Shown here: piece by piece, positions 41,885 to 50,529 of the stretch
Layout: each line of letters starts with the position of its first letter
Position numbering within the stretch: the first letter of the stretch is position 1
NCBI GenBank assembly: GCA_045642465.1
Contig: JAZUIY010000016.1
Coordinates: 124,001-188,000, forward strand
Length of the DNA: 64,000 bases
Reading direction: 5' to 3'
DNA from: RUG420 sp045642465
GTDB lineage: Bacteria > Bacillota > Clostridia > Oscillospirales > Acutalibacteraceae
The notes under the pieces: model-generated
The model's input: the letters and a program-made list of their open reading frames with translations, nothing else
Told to the model about the DNA's origin: nothing
The model's database searches: none
Made by a program: the position numbers and the translations under genes

Positions 41885-42946
41885 ATGTCAGAAAAAGTTT
41901 TGATGAAGGGAAACGAAGCAATTGCTGAATCTGCCATTCGTGCAGGCTGCAAACACTACTTCGGTTACCCAATTACCCCGCAGACCGAATTGGCTGCTTA
42001 TATGTCCAAGAGAATGCCGAAAATTGGCGGCACTTTCCTGCAGGCTGAATCTGAAATTGCCGCTATCAACATGGTTTACGGCGTTTCCAGCGCAGGTTAC
42101 AGAGTTATGACTTCTTCCTCTTCTCCAGGGGTTTCCCTGAAGCAGGAAGGGATTTCCTATATTGCAGGTTCCGATTTGCCTGCTCTCATTGTTAACGTAC
42201 AGCGTGGCGGCCCTGGCCTTGGCGGTATTCAGCCATCCCAGTCCGACTACTTCCAGGCCTGCAAAGGCGGCGGACACGGTGACTATCACCTGATTGTTCT
42301 GACCCCTGCTTCCGTTCAGGAAATGGCAGACCTGACCGCACTTGCTTTTGATCTGGCTGATAAATACCGCGTACCTTCCATGCTGTTGGCCGACGGTACC
42401 CTTGGTCAGATGATGGAACCGGTTGAACTGCCGGAAGAACACGAAAACAAGGTAGACAAGCCATGGGCAACCAACGGTACTCAGATGAAGAGAGAACACA
42501 ACATTACCAACTCTCTTTACCTCCAGCCGGATGAACTGGAAAAGAAGAATATAGAACGTTACGAACGTTACGCTCAGATTGAAGAAAACGAAGTACGTTA
42601 CGAATCCTACCTGATGGACGACGCCGAATACTGCATTGTTGCATTCGGTATTGCTGCCCGTGTAGCAAAGAACGCCATTGCTGACCTTCGTAAAGAAGGC
42701 ATCAAAGTTGGTATGATTCGACCAATTACCATTTGGCCATTCCCGAAGAAGGCTATTGCAGAAGCTGCTGACAAAGTAAAGGCATTCGTTTCTGTAGAAC
42801 TTTCCATGGGCCAGATGATTGAAGATATTAAACTTGCAGAAGACTGCAAGAAGCCGGTTGTTCTTTGCAACCGTGTTGGCGGCATGATTCCTGCTCCGGA
42901 AGAAATCATTGACTGCGTAAAAAATTTGCAGGGAGGTAATGACTAA
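41885..42946 (+). CDS. vorB: 2-oxoacid:ferredoxin oxidoreductase, alpha subunit (VorB/KorA type)
   Basis: 353 residues. KGNEAIAESAIRAGC and YFGYPITPQTELA start the pyrimidine-binding domain, EAESEIAAINM-like residues (QAESEIAAINMVYG) hold the catalytic Glu, and SSSPGVSLKQEGISY follows. The complex interconverts 2-oxoacid plus CoA with acyl-CoA plus CO2 and reduced ferredoxin, and is reversible. Sequence alone does not separate branched-chain (VOR) from 2-oxoglutarate (KOR) specificity. The Val/Ile T-box context favours branched-chain 2-oxoacids, working as a carboxylase (inference). Confidence 0.85.
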   Translation: MSEKVLMKGNEAIAESAIRAGCKHYFGYPITPQTELAAYMSKRMPKIGGTFLQAESEIAAINMVYGVSSAGYRVMTSSSSPGVSLKQEGISYIAGSDLPALIVNVQRGGPGLGGIQPSQSDYFQACKGGGHGDYHLIVLTPASVQEMADLTALAFDLADKYRVPSMLLADGTLGQMMEPVELPEEHENKVDKPWATNGTQMKREHNITNSLYLQPDELEKKNIERYERYAQIEENEVRYESYLMDDAEYCIVAFGIAARVAKNAIADLRKEGIKVGMIRPITIWPFPKKAIAEAADKVKAFVSVELSMGQMIEDIKLAEDCKKPVVLCNRVGGMIPAPEEIIDCVKNLQGGND

Positions 42947-43704
42947 TGGCAGTTGTATTTGAAAAACCACATGCTTTAACTGACGCAGAACTCCATTACT
43001 GCCCGGGCTGCACCCACGGTATTATTCACCGTTTGGTTGCAGAAGCAATTGACGAACTTGGTATTGAAGGTAAGACCGTAGGCGTTGCACCTGTAGGCTG
43101 CGCTGTTATGGCTTACAACTACTTTAACTGTGACATGGTAGAAGCTGCTCACGGCCGTGCACCAGCTGTTGCTACCGGTCTGAAGCGCGCTTTGCCGGAC
43201 AACATCATCTTCACCTATCAGGGTGATGGTGACTTGGCTTCCATTGGTATGTGCGAAACCGTTCACACTGCAAACCGTAACGAAAACGTTACCGTTATTT
43301 TCGTAAACAACGCTATTTATGGTATGACCGGTGGGCAGATGGCTCCAACCTCTCTTCCGGGACAGGTTACCCAGACTTCTCCATATGGCCGTGACATTAA
43401 GACCCAGGGTTATCCGGTACGTGTTGCCGAAATGCTGGCTGCTCTTGATGGTCCGGAATACATTGCCCGCGTTGCCGTAAACAACGTTAAGAATGTAAAA
43501 GAAGCAAAGAAGGCCATTAAGAAGGCTTTCCAGAACCAGGTAGAAGGCAAGGGCTTCTCCCTTGTAGAAGTTGTTTCTTCCTGCCCAACCAACTGGGGTA
43601 TGACTCCACAGAAGGCTTTGGAATGGGTTGAAACCGACATGATTCCTTACTATCCTCTTGGTGTTTATAAAGACAGAAGTGCAGACAAGGAGGACGCTGA
43701 ATAA
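42946..43704 (+). CDS. 2-oxoacid:ferredoxin oxidoreductase, beta (TPP) subunit
   Basis: 252 residues. CPGCTHGIIHRL near the N-terminus, then the thiamine diphosphate motif GDGDLASIGM with NNAIYGMTGGQMAPT. It binds TPP-Mg and the 2-oxoacid. The ATG overlaps the alpha stop (TAATG), so the subunits are translated in a coupled way. Confidence 0.92.
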   Translation: MAVVFEKPHALTDAELHYCPGCTHGIIHRLVAEAIDELGIEGKTVGVAPVGCAVMAYNYFNCDMVEAAHGRAPAVATGLKRALPDNIIFTYQGDGDLASIGMCETVHTANRNENVTVIFVNNAIYGMTGGQMAPTSLPGQVTQTSPYGRDIKTQGYPVRVAEMLAALDGPEYIARVAVNNVKNVKEAKKAIKKAFQNQVEGKGFSLVEVVSSCPTNWGMTPQKALEWVETDMIPYYPLGVYKDRSADKEDAE

Positions 43705-44234
43705 TGACTACTCAGATTTTGATTGCCGGTTTCGGCGGCCAGGGCGTATTGTTCGCCGGTAAATTCCTTGCTTACAAAGGCCTTATGGAAGGCAGACAGT
43801 TAAGCTGGCTCCCATCCTATGGTCCTGAAATGCGTGGCGGTACTGCGAACTGCTCCGTTATCCTTTCTGATGACCCAGTTGGCTGCCCAATCGTTTCCAA
43901 GCCTGACGTGCTCATGGCTATGAACCTGCCATCCTTGGTAAAGTATGAAAACGATGTAGTACCAGGCGGTATGATTTTCGTTGACTCCACCCTCATTGAT
44001 AAGAAGGTAGAACGTGACGACGTTACCGTGTTCTACATTCCTTGCACACAGCTTGCCAAAGACATGGGTGCTCCAACCCTTGCCAACATGGTTATGACCG
44101 GTAAGCTTCTGAAGGAATGTGAAGGCGTTTCCTACGACAACCTGGAAGATGCCCTTCACAAAGTTATTTCCGCTCGTAAGGCCAACTTGTTTGACATCAA
44201 CTTGAAGGCCATCCAGACCGGATATAATTTCTAA
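43704..44234 (+). CDS. 2-oxoacid:ferredoxin oxidoreductase, gamma subunit
   Basis: 176 residues. ILIAGFGGQGVLFAGKFLA and SYGPEMRGGTANCSVILSD are the gamma-subunit marks (CoA-binding side). ATG overlaps the beta stop by one base. A strong terminator follows, ending the ligase-ATPase-oxidoreductase transcript. Confidence 0.92.
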   Translation: MTTQILIAGFGGQGVLFAGKFLAYKGLMEGRQLSWLPSYGPEMRGGTANCSVILSDDPVGCPIVSKPDVLMAMNLPSLVKYENDVVPGGMIFVDSTLIDKKVERDDVTVFYIPCTQLAKDMGAPTLANMVMTGKLLKECEGVSYDNLEDALHKVISARKANLFDINLKAIQTGYNF

Positions 44235-44244
44235 AAAAGCAAAG

Positions 44245-44279
44245 GAACCTTGCGCTTCGGCGTAAGGTTCTTTTTTATT
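44245..44279 (+). terminator. Intrinsic terminator after the oxidoreductase operon
   Basis: GAACCTTGCGC, UUCG loop, GCGTAAGGTTC, T-run. Confidence 0.92.
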
Positions 44280-44398
44280 TTTGTTTTTCTATACAGTTGA
44301 AAAAAATTATACGAAAGTACTAAAATGAAAATTGGAAGTGTGAGAAAGTGAGAACTTTCTCCGGAAAAGGAATTAAAAAAAGAAAGGGGAGAATTCGT

Positions 44399-45088
44399 AT
44401 GCAGAATGTTTTCATGTTAGTGGAAAAAGCATCGTATTCTGATTACACTCAGGCTGCCATGCAAGTGCTTCGTAATCCAAGCGAAACCATGCAGTGGTAT
44501 CTTATCCCAATCTTGCTCATCTTTATCTACATCGTTAGTAAAGAACTCAGCGAAGGTCACACTCAGGTAGTTTTGGCCGGTGCCGCTCTTTGGCTGGTAG
44601 ATATTTGGAACGAGATTTGGAACTCTTACATTTGTGCCGTTTCCGGTCACGCACCGGTTTGGGGTGCTCCTCCAAGCACCGGCACTTACACGGGAAGTTC
44701 AGGGTTTGACCTTTTAATCGGTTACAACATTGAAATTTCCTTCATGTTCTTCATCATGGGTATTGCTTCTTGTCTTATGCTTCCTAAGGATAAGAAAGCG
44801 AAGATCCTTGGTATTAACAACCGTGTATTCTTTGCTCTTATTATGACCACTCTGGCTGTATGCGTAGAATGCTTCCTGAACTTTGCAGGCGTTCTCACTT
44901 GGGAATGGTCCTTCTGGCAGAGAGGCTGCCCATGGATCCTCTGGATCATCGGCTACCTGCCATTCTTCTCTGCAGCTTACTATACCTACGACCGTCCAAC
45001 CGTAAAGGGTTCTGTCAAGACCGTTGGTGCTTTGGTAGCACTTGACGCTGTTGGCCTGATTGTTGGCGGCATTCTCAATTGGATTTAA
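44399..45088 (+). CDS. Polytopic membrane protein, unknown
   Basis: 229 residues from the ATG at 44399 (AAAGGGGAGA upstream). About six membrane helices, many Trp and Cys, and a loop with SGHAPVWGAPPSTGTYTGSS between helices 2 and 3. No recognised transporter or enzyme motif. Coupled with the 51-residue gene 13 bp downstream as a two-gene unit, perhaps two parts of one membrane complex. Function unknown. Confidence 0.7.
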   Translation: MQNVFMLVEKASYSDYTQAAMQVLRNPSETMQWYLIPILLIFIYIVSKELSEGHTQVVLAGAALWLVDIWNEIWNSYICAVSGHAPVWGAPPSTGTYTGSSGFDLLIGYNIEISFMFFIMGIASCLMLPKDKKAKILGINNRVFFALIMTTLAVCVECFLNFAGVLTWEWSFWQRGCPWILWIIGYLPFFSAAYYTYDRPTVKGSVKTVGALVALDAVGLIVGGILNWI

Positions 45089-45101
45089 GGAGGCGCACAT
45101 T

Positions 45102-45257
45102 ATGGGACCAGAGATTTTGAACATTGTTGACTTCCCGGGCGCTTTTGCCATTCTTATTGGCGCAACTGTAATTGACCTTTCCATGGTCGCTGTTGCTTTT
45201 AAGGATTTCCTGTCTAAGGGAGATAAAGACGCAAAGGCTGATAAAGAAGATAAATAA
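45102..45257 (+). CDS. Small single-pass membrane protein, unknown
   Basis: 51 residues, start ATG 45102 behind AAGGAGG. One hydrophobic helix (FPGAFAILIGATVIDLSMVA) and a highly charged tail (GDKDAKADKEDK). Probably an accessory subunit of the preceding membrane protein. Confidence 0.65.
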   Translation: MGPEILNIVDFPGAFAILIGATVIDLSMVAVAFKDFLSKGDKDAKADKEDK

Positions 45258-45277
45258 TTCAAAATTCAGTAAAAAAG

Positions 45278-45309
45278 AAGAGGCAACCGTTTGGTTGCCT
45301 CTTTTTTAT
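45278..45309. terminator. Intrinsic terminator between convergent genes
   Basis: AAGAGGCAACC, GTTT, GGTTGCCTCTT with A- and T-runs on the two sides. Confidence 0.92.
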
Positions 45310-45311
45310 TG

Positions 45312-46286
45312 TTATAACGTGCTTTCTGCCTGAGTTACTTTGAAGGCCAGTTCCGCCAGTTCCTCATAAGTGGAAAGTTTGCCGATGGCGTTGCGGTACT
45401 GGGCGGCGCCGTGAACACCGCGGATGTACCAGGCAGCGTGCTTGCGGGCTTCCCGCATGCCGATGTATTCGCCTTTATATTGACAGAGCAGGTCTACGTG
45501 TTTGAGCAGCACCCGCATGCGCTCGGAAGCCGGTGGCTCCGGCAGGATGCGCTCTTCCGAAAGGAAGGCGTTGACTTGCTGGAACACCCAAGGACGGCCT
45601 TGGGCACCGCGGCCTACGGCGACGGCGTCACAGCCGGTGAGCTCTATCATTTTGGCGGCAGAGGGTCCGTCTACCACGTCACCGTTGCCGATGACCGGAA
45701 TGGACACCGCTTCTTTTACGGCCCGGATGGCGCCGTAATCTACCGGTGGAGCATACATCTGGTCCTTGGTTCTGCCATGGACGGTAATGGCGGCCACGCC
45801 AACGTCCTCTAACCGCTTGGCCAGTTCCACGCAGACAATGTGGTCTGCGTCCCAGCCGGTGCGGATTTTACAGGTGACGGGTACGTCTACTGCTTTCACC
45901 ACCTCTGCCGCAATGGACTGGGCCAGCGGCAAGTCTTTCAGCAGGGTGGAGCCACTGCCGTTTCCGGTGATTTTTGGAGCAGGGCAGCCCATGTTGATGT
46001 CAATATAATCCGGCTGAAAGCGAAGGCAGTCGGCAGCGCCTTTTGCCACTATGGCAGGGTCATAGCCAAAGAGCTGAATGGCGCCCGGGTGTTCTTTCTC
46101 GGAAAGGAACAACAGTTCTTCACTTTTCCGGTCACCCATGGTGAAGCCTTTGGCAGACACCATTTCGGTGGTGATTCCGGCAGCACCGTAGTCCAGACAG
46201 AGTTCTCTCATGGCCCGGTCACCGACACCGGCAAGGGGCGCTAAGAAACATCCGCGGTCCGGAAAAGAAAGGGTTCCAATCTTCAA
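45312..46286 (-). CDS. dusB: tRNA-dihydrouridine synthase
   Basis: 324 residues. FMN enzyme that reduces uridines in the tRNA D-loop. LAPLAGVGDRAMRELC at the N-terminus, MGCPAPKITGNGSG with the catalytic Cys, VTVHGRTKDQMY and AVGRGAQGRPW are family marks. I place the start at TTG 46286 because GGAGGTGA lies just upstream (46291-46298); the ATG 17 codons earlier has no such site. Convergent with the small membrane gene, divergent from polA. Confidence 0.93.
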   Translation of the reverse strand: MKIGTLSFPDRGCFLAPLAGVGDRAMRELCLDYGAAGITTEMVSAKGFTMGDRKSEELLFLSEKEHPGAIQLFGYDPAIVAKGAADCLRFQPDYIDINMGCPAPKITGNGSGSTLLKDLPLAQSIAAEVVKAVDVPVTCKIRTGWDADHIVCVELAKRLEDVGVAAITVHGRTKDQMYAPPVDYGAIRAVKEAVSIPVIGNGDVVDGPSAAKMIELTGCDAVAVGRGAQGRPWVFQQVNAFLSEERILPEPPASERMRVLLKHVDLLCQYKGEYIGMREARKHAAWYIRGVHGAAQYRNAIGKLSTYEELAELAFKVTQAESTL

Positions 46287-46350
46287 AAAATCACCTCCAA
46301 AATGCAAAGTTTTTTTATCTGTCGGATATTTTAGCAAGGTGCCCGTTAGA

Positions 46351-46379
46351 TTGCAATAGGCCTATTCCTATGCTAAAAT
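46351..46379 (+). promoter_or_regulatory. Promoter of polA
   Basis: TTGCAA, 17 bp, TAAAAT. Confidence 0.6.
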
Positions 46380-46411
46380 TAATGGGTTAAAAAACGTGAA
46401 GGAGGCGCCCT

Positions 46412-49000
46412 ATGAACTTACTGGTTTTAGACGGAAACAGTATTGTAAACCGTGCGTTTTATGGCATTAAATTATTGACCACCAAGGACGGTCAGTTCAC
46501 CAACGGGATCTATGGCTTCCTGAATATTTTGCTCCGTTTAGAGGAGGAGACCAAACCGGATGCAGTGGCCATTGCTTTTGACTTAAAGGTACCGACCTTC
46601 CGCCATAAAATGTATGACGGTTACAAGGCCGGCAGACATGGCATGCCGCCGGAACTGGCTACTCAAATGCCAATTCTCAAGGAACTTCTCTCTGACCTGG
46701 GTTACACCATTGTGGAAAAGGAAGGCTATGAAGCCGACGACATCCTTGGCACCTTCTCTAAGGCCATTACAGAAGAAGATCACTGCTACATTGCCACAGG
46801 GGACAGAGACAGCTTACAGCTGGTCAGAGACAACGTTACCGTACTGCTGGCTTCCACCAAGCAGGGTCAGGCCCAGACCGTACACTATGACCCGGCCATG
46901 GTAAAAGAAACCTATCAGGTGGACCCGCCGCAACTGATTGACGTAAAAGCTTTAATGGGGGACTCCTCGGACAATATTCCGGGGGTTGCCGGCATTGGTC
47001 AGAAGACCGCCGGGGACTTAATTTCCCGCTTCGGCAACATAGATTACATTTACGAAAACTTAGATACCATAGACATCAAAGCAGGGGTACGCACCAAACT
47101 GCAAAACGACAAGGACAACGCCTATTTGAGCCGTACCTTGGGTACCATCTGCTGTGAAGTACCGGTGGATTTGGATTTGGCCCATTATGCCGTGGCAGAA
47201 GGGGACAAGGCCAAAGCTGCCAGAACCCTGGCTTCCTTAGAAATGTTTGGCCTCATTGACAAATTGGGCCTTCGGGATGCCGGCGGCAGTTTTGAACCGG
47301 TGGCAAAAGCAGAGGACCAGATTACGGTAACCGAACTGGCTGCCTTTTCTGACCTGCTTCCAGAACTGGAAAAAGAAGGAAAAGCCGTCTTCACCTTCGC
47401 CATAGAAGAGGATACTGTAAAGGAATTGGCCTTTACGGTAAACGGCAAACCATATTATTTGGGTGGCCAGACAGACTTTGCCGGCTTTGACGCTTTCCTG
47501 GAAAACGGGAAGATTACCAAGTTCGTAGCAGACAGCAAAGCCCTGTTCCACTACGGTTTTAGGAAAGACCTTACCATTCGGGACGTACAGTTTGACGCCT
47601 CTCTGGTAGGATACATTTTGAATCCGGCAGCCAACGCCTATGACCCGCTTCGCCTGTATGAAGAATACAGCAAGGGGAACTTAGGCAGCATTGCCGTAGA
47701 TTCGGACAACGACCTGGTAAAGCAAAGCCTTGCATTAGACCGGGTAAAGGATTACCTTTTGGCCTGCATAGACACCAACAATCAGGCAGATTTGCTGATG
47801 TTGGAAATCTCCTTGGCAGAGGTTTTGGCTTCCATGGAACACATTGGGTTCCTCATTGACGAAACCGGCCTGACGGAATATGGCTCCGTCATTTTCGCTG
47901 CGGTAGACCAACTGTCTGCCAGAGTGTATGAACAGGTCGGCTACGAATTCAACTTGAATTCGCCGAAGCAGCTGGGCAAGGCCCTCTTTGAGGACCTGGG
48001 CCTGCCAGCCAAGAAGAAAACCAAGAGCGGTTATTCCACCAACGCCGAGGTCTTAGAAGACCTGGCCCTGGAATACCCGATTGTGGCAGACATTTTGGAA
48101 TACCGCACCGTATCCAAATTAAAGTCCACTTACTGTGACGGCCTGCTGAAAGTCATTGCAGCAGACGGCCGTATTCACTCCACTTTGAATCAGACGGAAA
48201 CCAGAACCGGCCGCATCAGCAGTTCGGAACCGAACCTGCAGAATATTCCGGTGAGAAAGCCAATCGGCGCAGAACTGAGAAAGTTCTTTGTGGCCAAGGA
48301 AGGCTTTACTTTGGTAGACGCTGACTACTCTCAAATTGAACTGCGTGTGCTTGCCCACATGGCTGAGGACAAGAACATGATCTCCGCCTTTCAGAGCGGA
48401 GAAGACGTACATAGAATTACTGCATCGCAAGTATTCAACGTGCCATTAGATATGGTTACGCCGCAGATGCGTTCCAACGCAAAGGCAGTAAACTTCGGTA
48501 TTGTCTACGGCATTGGCGCTTTCTCTCTGTCTCAGGACATTGGGGTTACCCGGAAGGAAGCCCAGAATTACATTGACGGCTACCTGCATAACTTCAGCGG
48601 GGTAGACGCTTACATGAAGAAAGTGGTGGAAGAGGCCAAGGAAACCGGCTACGTAAAGACCCTTTACGAACGCCGCCGTTACCTGCCGGAACTCACCGCC
48701 AGCAACCACATGCTCCGGGCCTTCGGAGAGCGGGTTGCCCGAAACGCCCCAATTCAGGGCACTGCCGCAGACATTATTAAAATTGCCATGATTAAGGTGT
48801 ATCACCGTCTGAAGGCAGAACACTTAGATGCAGAACTCATTATGCAGATTCACGACGAACTTATTGTAGAAGTTAGAGAGGATCAGGCAGAGTTGGCCTG
48901 TACCATTGTGAAAGAAGAAATGGAACACGCCTGCGCTTTGGCCGTGGACTTGTCCGTAGATGCTCATATTGGCAAGACCTGGTATGAAGCCAAAGGCTAA
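46412..49000 (+). CDS. polA: DNA polymerase I
   Basis: 862 residues. Residues 1-290: 5'-3' flap exonuclease (LLVLDGNSIVNRAFYG, YEADDILGT, GDSSDNIPGVAGIGQKTA). Residues ~310-470: proofreading-type domain without its acidic DxE motif (FTFAIEEDTVKELA instead), so inactive, as in several Firmicutes. Residues ~480-862: polymerase, with DADYSQIELR, RRYLPEL and QIHDELIVEV. It repairs DNA and removes RNA primers. GGAGG precedes the ATG; rimI and tsaD follow. Confidence 0.96.
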   Translation: MNLLVLDGNSIVNRAFYGIKLLTTKDGQFTNGIYGFLNILLRLEEETKPDAVAIAFDLKVPTFRHKMYDGYKAGRHGMPPELATQMPILKELLSDLGYTIVEKEGYEADDILGTFSKAITEEDHCYIATGDRDSLQLVRDNVTVLLASTKQGQAQTVHYDPAMVKETYQVDPPQLIDVKALMGDSSDNIPGVAGIGQKTAGDLISRFGNIDYIYENLDTIDIKAGVRTKLQNDKDNAYLSRTLGTICCEVPVDLDLAHYAVAEGDKAKAARTLASLEMFGLIDKLGLRDAGGSFEPVAKAEDQITVTELAAFSDLLPELEKEGKAVFTFAIEEDTVKELAFTVNGKPYYLGGQTDFAGFDAFLENGKITKFVADSKALFHYGFRKDLTIRDVQFDASLVGYILNPAANAYDPLRLYEEYSKGNLGSIAVDSDNDLVKQSLALDRVKDYLLACIDTNNQADLLMLEISLAEVLASMEHIGFLIDETGLTEYGSVIFAAVDQLSARVYEQVGYEFNLNSPKQLGKALFEDLGLPAKKKTKSGYSTNAEVLEDLALEYPIVADILEYRTVSKLKSTYCDGLLKVIAADGRIHSTLNQTETRTGRISSSEPNLQNIPVRKPIGAELRKFFVAKEGFTLVDADYSQIELRVLAHMAEDKNMISAFQSGEDVHRITASQVFNVPLDMVTPQMRSNAKAVNFGIVYGIGAFSLSQDIGVTRKEAQNYIDGYLHNFSGVDAYMKKVVEEAKETGYVKTLYERRRYLPELTASNHMLRAFGERVARNAPIQGTAADIIKIAMIKVYHRLKAEHLDAELIMQIHDELIVEVREDQAELACTIVKEEMEHACALAVDLSVDAHIGKTWYEAKG

Positions 49001-49018
49001 GAAGAAGGAAGAAGACGT

Positions 49019-49507
49019 ATGAAGATTGCCTCTATGAGTGCTTTGACCCTGCCGAAGGTATATGACCTTGAGGTGGAATGTTTTGCCCACCCATGGTCCC
49101 TGGCCTCTTTAGAGGAAAGCTTTGGCAACCCAAACTCCCAGTTCTTTGTAGCAAAGGACGACGAGGACCAGGTGGTAGGATACATCAGTTTCTACCAAGT
49201 CCGGGACGAAGCCTTCATTAACAATGTGGCTGTTACCGCCGCCGCCCGCCGTCAGGGTGTGGGCCGTGCCTTGGTGGAAAAAACCATGGAAGCGGCCAAA
49301 TCCGGCGGGGCTAGTTTCCTCTCTTTGGAAGTGCGGAAAAGCAACGTGCCGGCCATTTCCCTTTACGAATCTTTGCATTTTGATTTGGAAGGCGTCCGGA
49401 AAAAGTTTTACCGGGATCCGGAAGAAGATGCCTTTTTATATACCATCCGTTTTGAACAAAGTGCGCCACCATGCTGTGCTGACGCAGGAAAGGTAGACTT
49501 TATATGA
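49019..49507 (+). CDS. rimI: Ribosomal-protein-alanine N-acetyltransferase-like GNAT
   Basis: 162 residues. GNAT fold with the acetyl-CoA loop RRQGVGRALVEKT and ALYESLHF-type C-terminus (PAISLYESLHFDLEGVRKKFY). RimI acetylates ribosomal protein S18 in E. coli. It is directly upstream of tsaD with a 4-base ATGA overlap, the usual pairing. About 15 extra C-terminal residues with two Cys (PPCCADAG) are atypical. Confidence 0.9.
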   Translation: MKIASMSALTLPKVYDLEVECFAHPWSLASLEESFGNPNSQFFVAKDDEDQVVGYISFYQVRDEAFINNVAVTAAARRQGVGRALVEKTMEAAKSGGASFLSLEVRKSNVPAISLYESLHFDLEGVRKKFYRDPEEDAFLYTIRFEQSAPPCCADAGKVDFI

Positions 49508-50517
49508 AAATCTTAGGCATTGAAAGTTCTTGTGACGAAACTGCGGTTTCCGTAGTAGAAGACGGTCACATTGTCCTTTCCAACGTTATTGCCTCCCAGG
49601 TGGAGGAACACAAACTCTATGGCGGAGTGGTTCCGGAAATTGCATCCCGCAGACATGCGGAAGCCATTTCGGGCATTACCAAGCAGGCATTGGAAGAAGC
49701 CGACTGTACTATGGACGACATTGAAGCCATTGCAGTTACCACTGCACCGGGCCTCATCGGTGCGCTTCTGGTGGGCGTAAACTTTGCCAAGGGACTCTCC
49801 ATGAGTACCGGAAAACCATTGGTGCCGGTACACCATCTGCGGTCCCACATTGCTGCGAACTACATTAGCAATCCGGACTTGAAACCGCCGTTTTTGGCAT
49901 TGGTGGTATCCGGAGGCAATTCTCTTTTGGTAGAAGTAAAATCCTATACCGAATATCATGTCATTGGCCGCACCAGAGACGATGCTGCCGGTGAATGTAT
50001 GGATAAATGTGCCAGAGTCTTGGGCCTGCCGTATCCGGGCGGCTTGAACCTGGACAAGGTTTCCCAAAATGGGAACCCGAAGGCCTACGCCATGCCGAAG
50101 CCAAAGGTCAACGGTGCAGAATACGACTTCAGTTTTTCCGGCATGAAGACCTTTGTCATCAATACTGTCCACAACTTAGAACAAAAAGGGGAGACGGTAG
50201 AGGTGGCCGACATGGGCGCATCGGTCATTACCGGTGTGGTTAATTGCCTGGCTGACACCACAGAGAAGGCAGCCAAAAGCTTAGGATACGACAAGATTGT
50301 CCTTGCCGGCGGCGTCTCAGCCAACTCCTTCCTCCGCTCCCGTATGAATACGGTTTGCCAAAAGAACGGCTGGCAGTTATACTTACCTTCCAAAAATCTT
50401 TGCGGGGACAACGGCGCTATGGTAGGTGCCCAGGGGTATTTCGAATACCTGGCAGGCTTCCGCGCAGACCTTGACTTAAATGCCAAGGCCACCATGTCTA
50501 TTGATGAATCTTTCTAA
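49504..50517 (+). CDS. tsaD: tRNA N6-threonylcarbamoyladenosine transferase
   Basis: 337 residues, standard. Moves the threonylcarbamoyl group to A37 of ANN-decoding tRNAs with TsaB and TsaE. Marks: ILGIESSCDETAVSVV, the metal motif VPVHHLRSHIAANY (HxxxH), VSGGNS, DDAAGECMDK, and LAGGVSANSFLR. tcdA at 5961 would act on its product. Confidence 0.97.
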   Translation: MKILGIESSCDETAVSVVEDGHIVLSNVIASQVEEHKLYGGVVPEIASRRHAEAISGITKQALEEADCTMDDIEAIAVTTAPGLIGALLVGVNFAKGLSMSTGKPLVPVHHLRSHIAANYISNPDLKPPFLALVVSGGNSLLVEVKSYTEYHVIGRTRDDAAGECMDKCARVLGLPYPGGLNLDKVSQNGNPKAYAMPKPKVNGAEYDFSFSGMKTFVINTVHNLEQKGETVEVADMGASVITGVVNCLADTTEKAAKSLGYDKIVLAGGVSANSFLRSRMNTVCQKNGWQLYLPSKNLCGDNGAMVGAQGYFEYLAGFRADLDLNAKATMSIDESF

Positions 50518-50529
50518 GGAGTTTTCTTT

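Noticed and set aside
41668..44234. Calling the oxidoreductase a 2-oxoglutarate enzyme (korDABC)
   Set aside because: Sequence alone cannot separate KOR from VOR; the T-box context favours branched-chain 2-oxoacids, so I left the specificity open.
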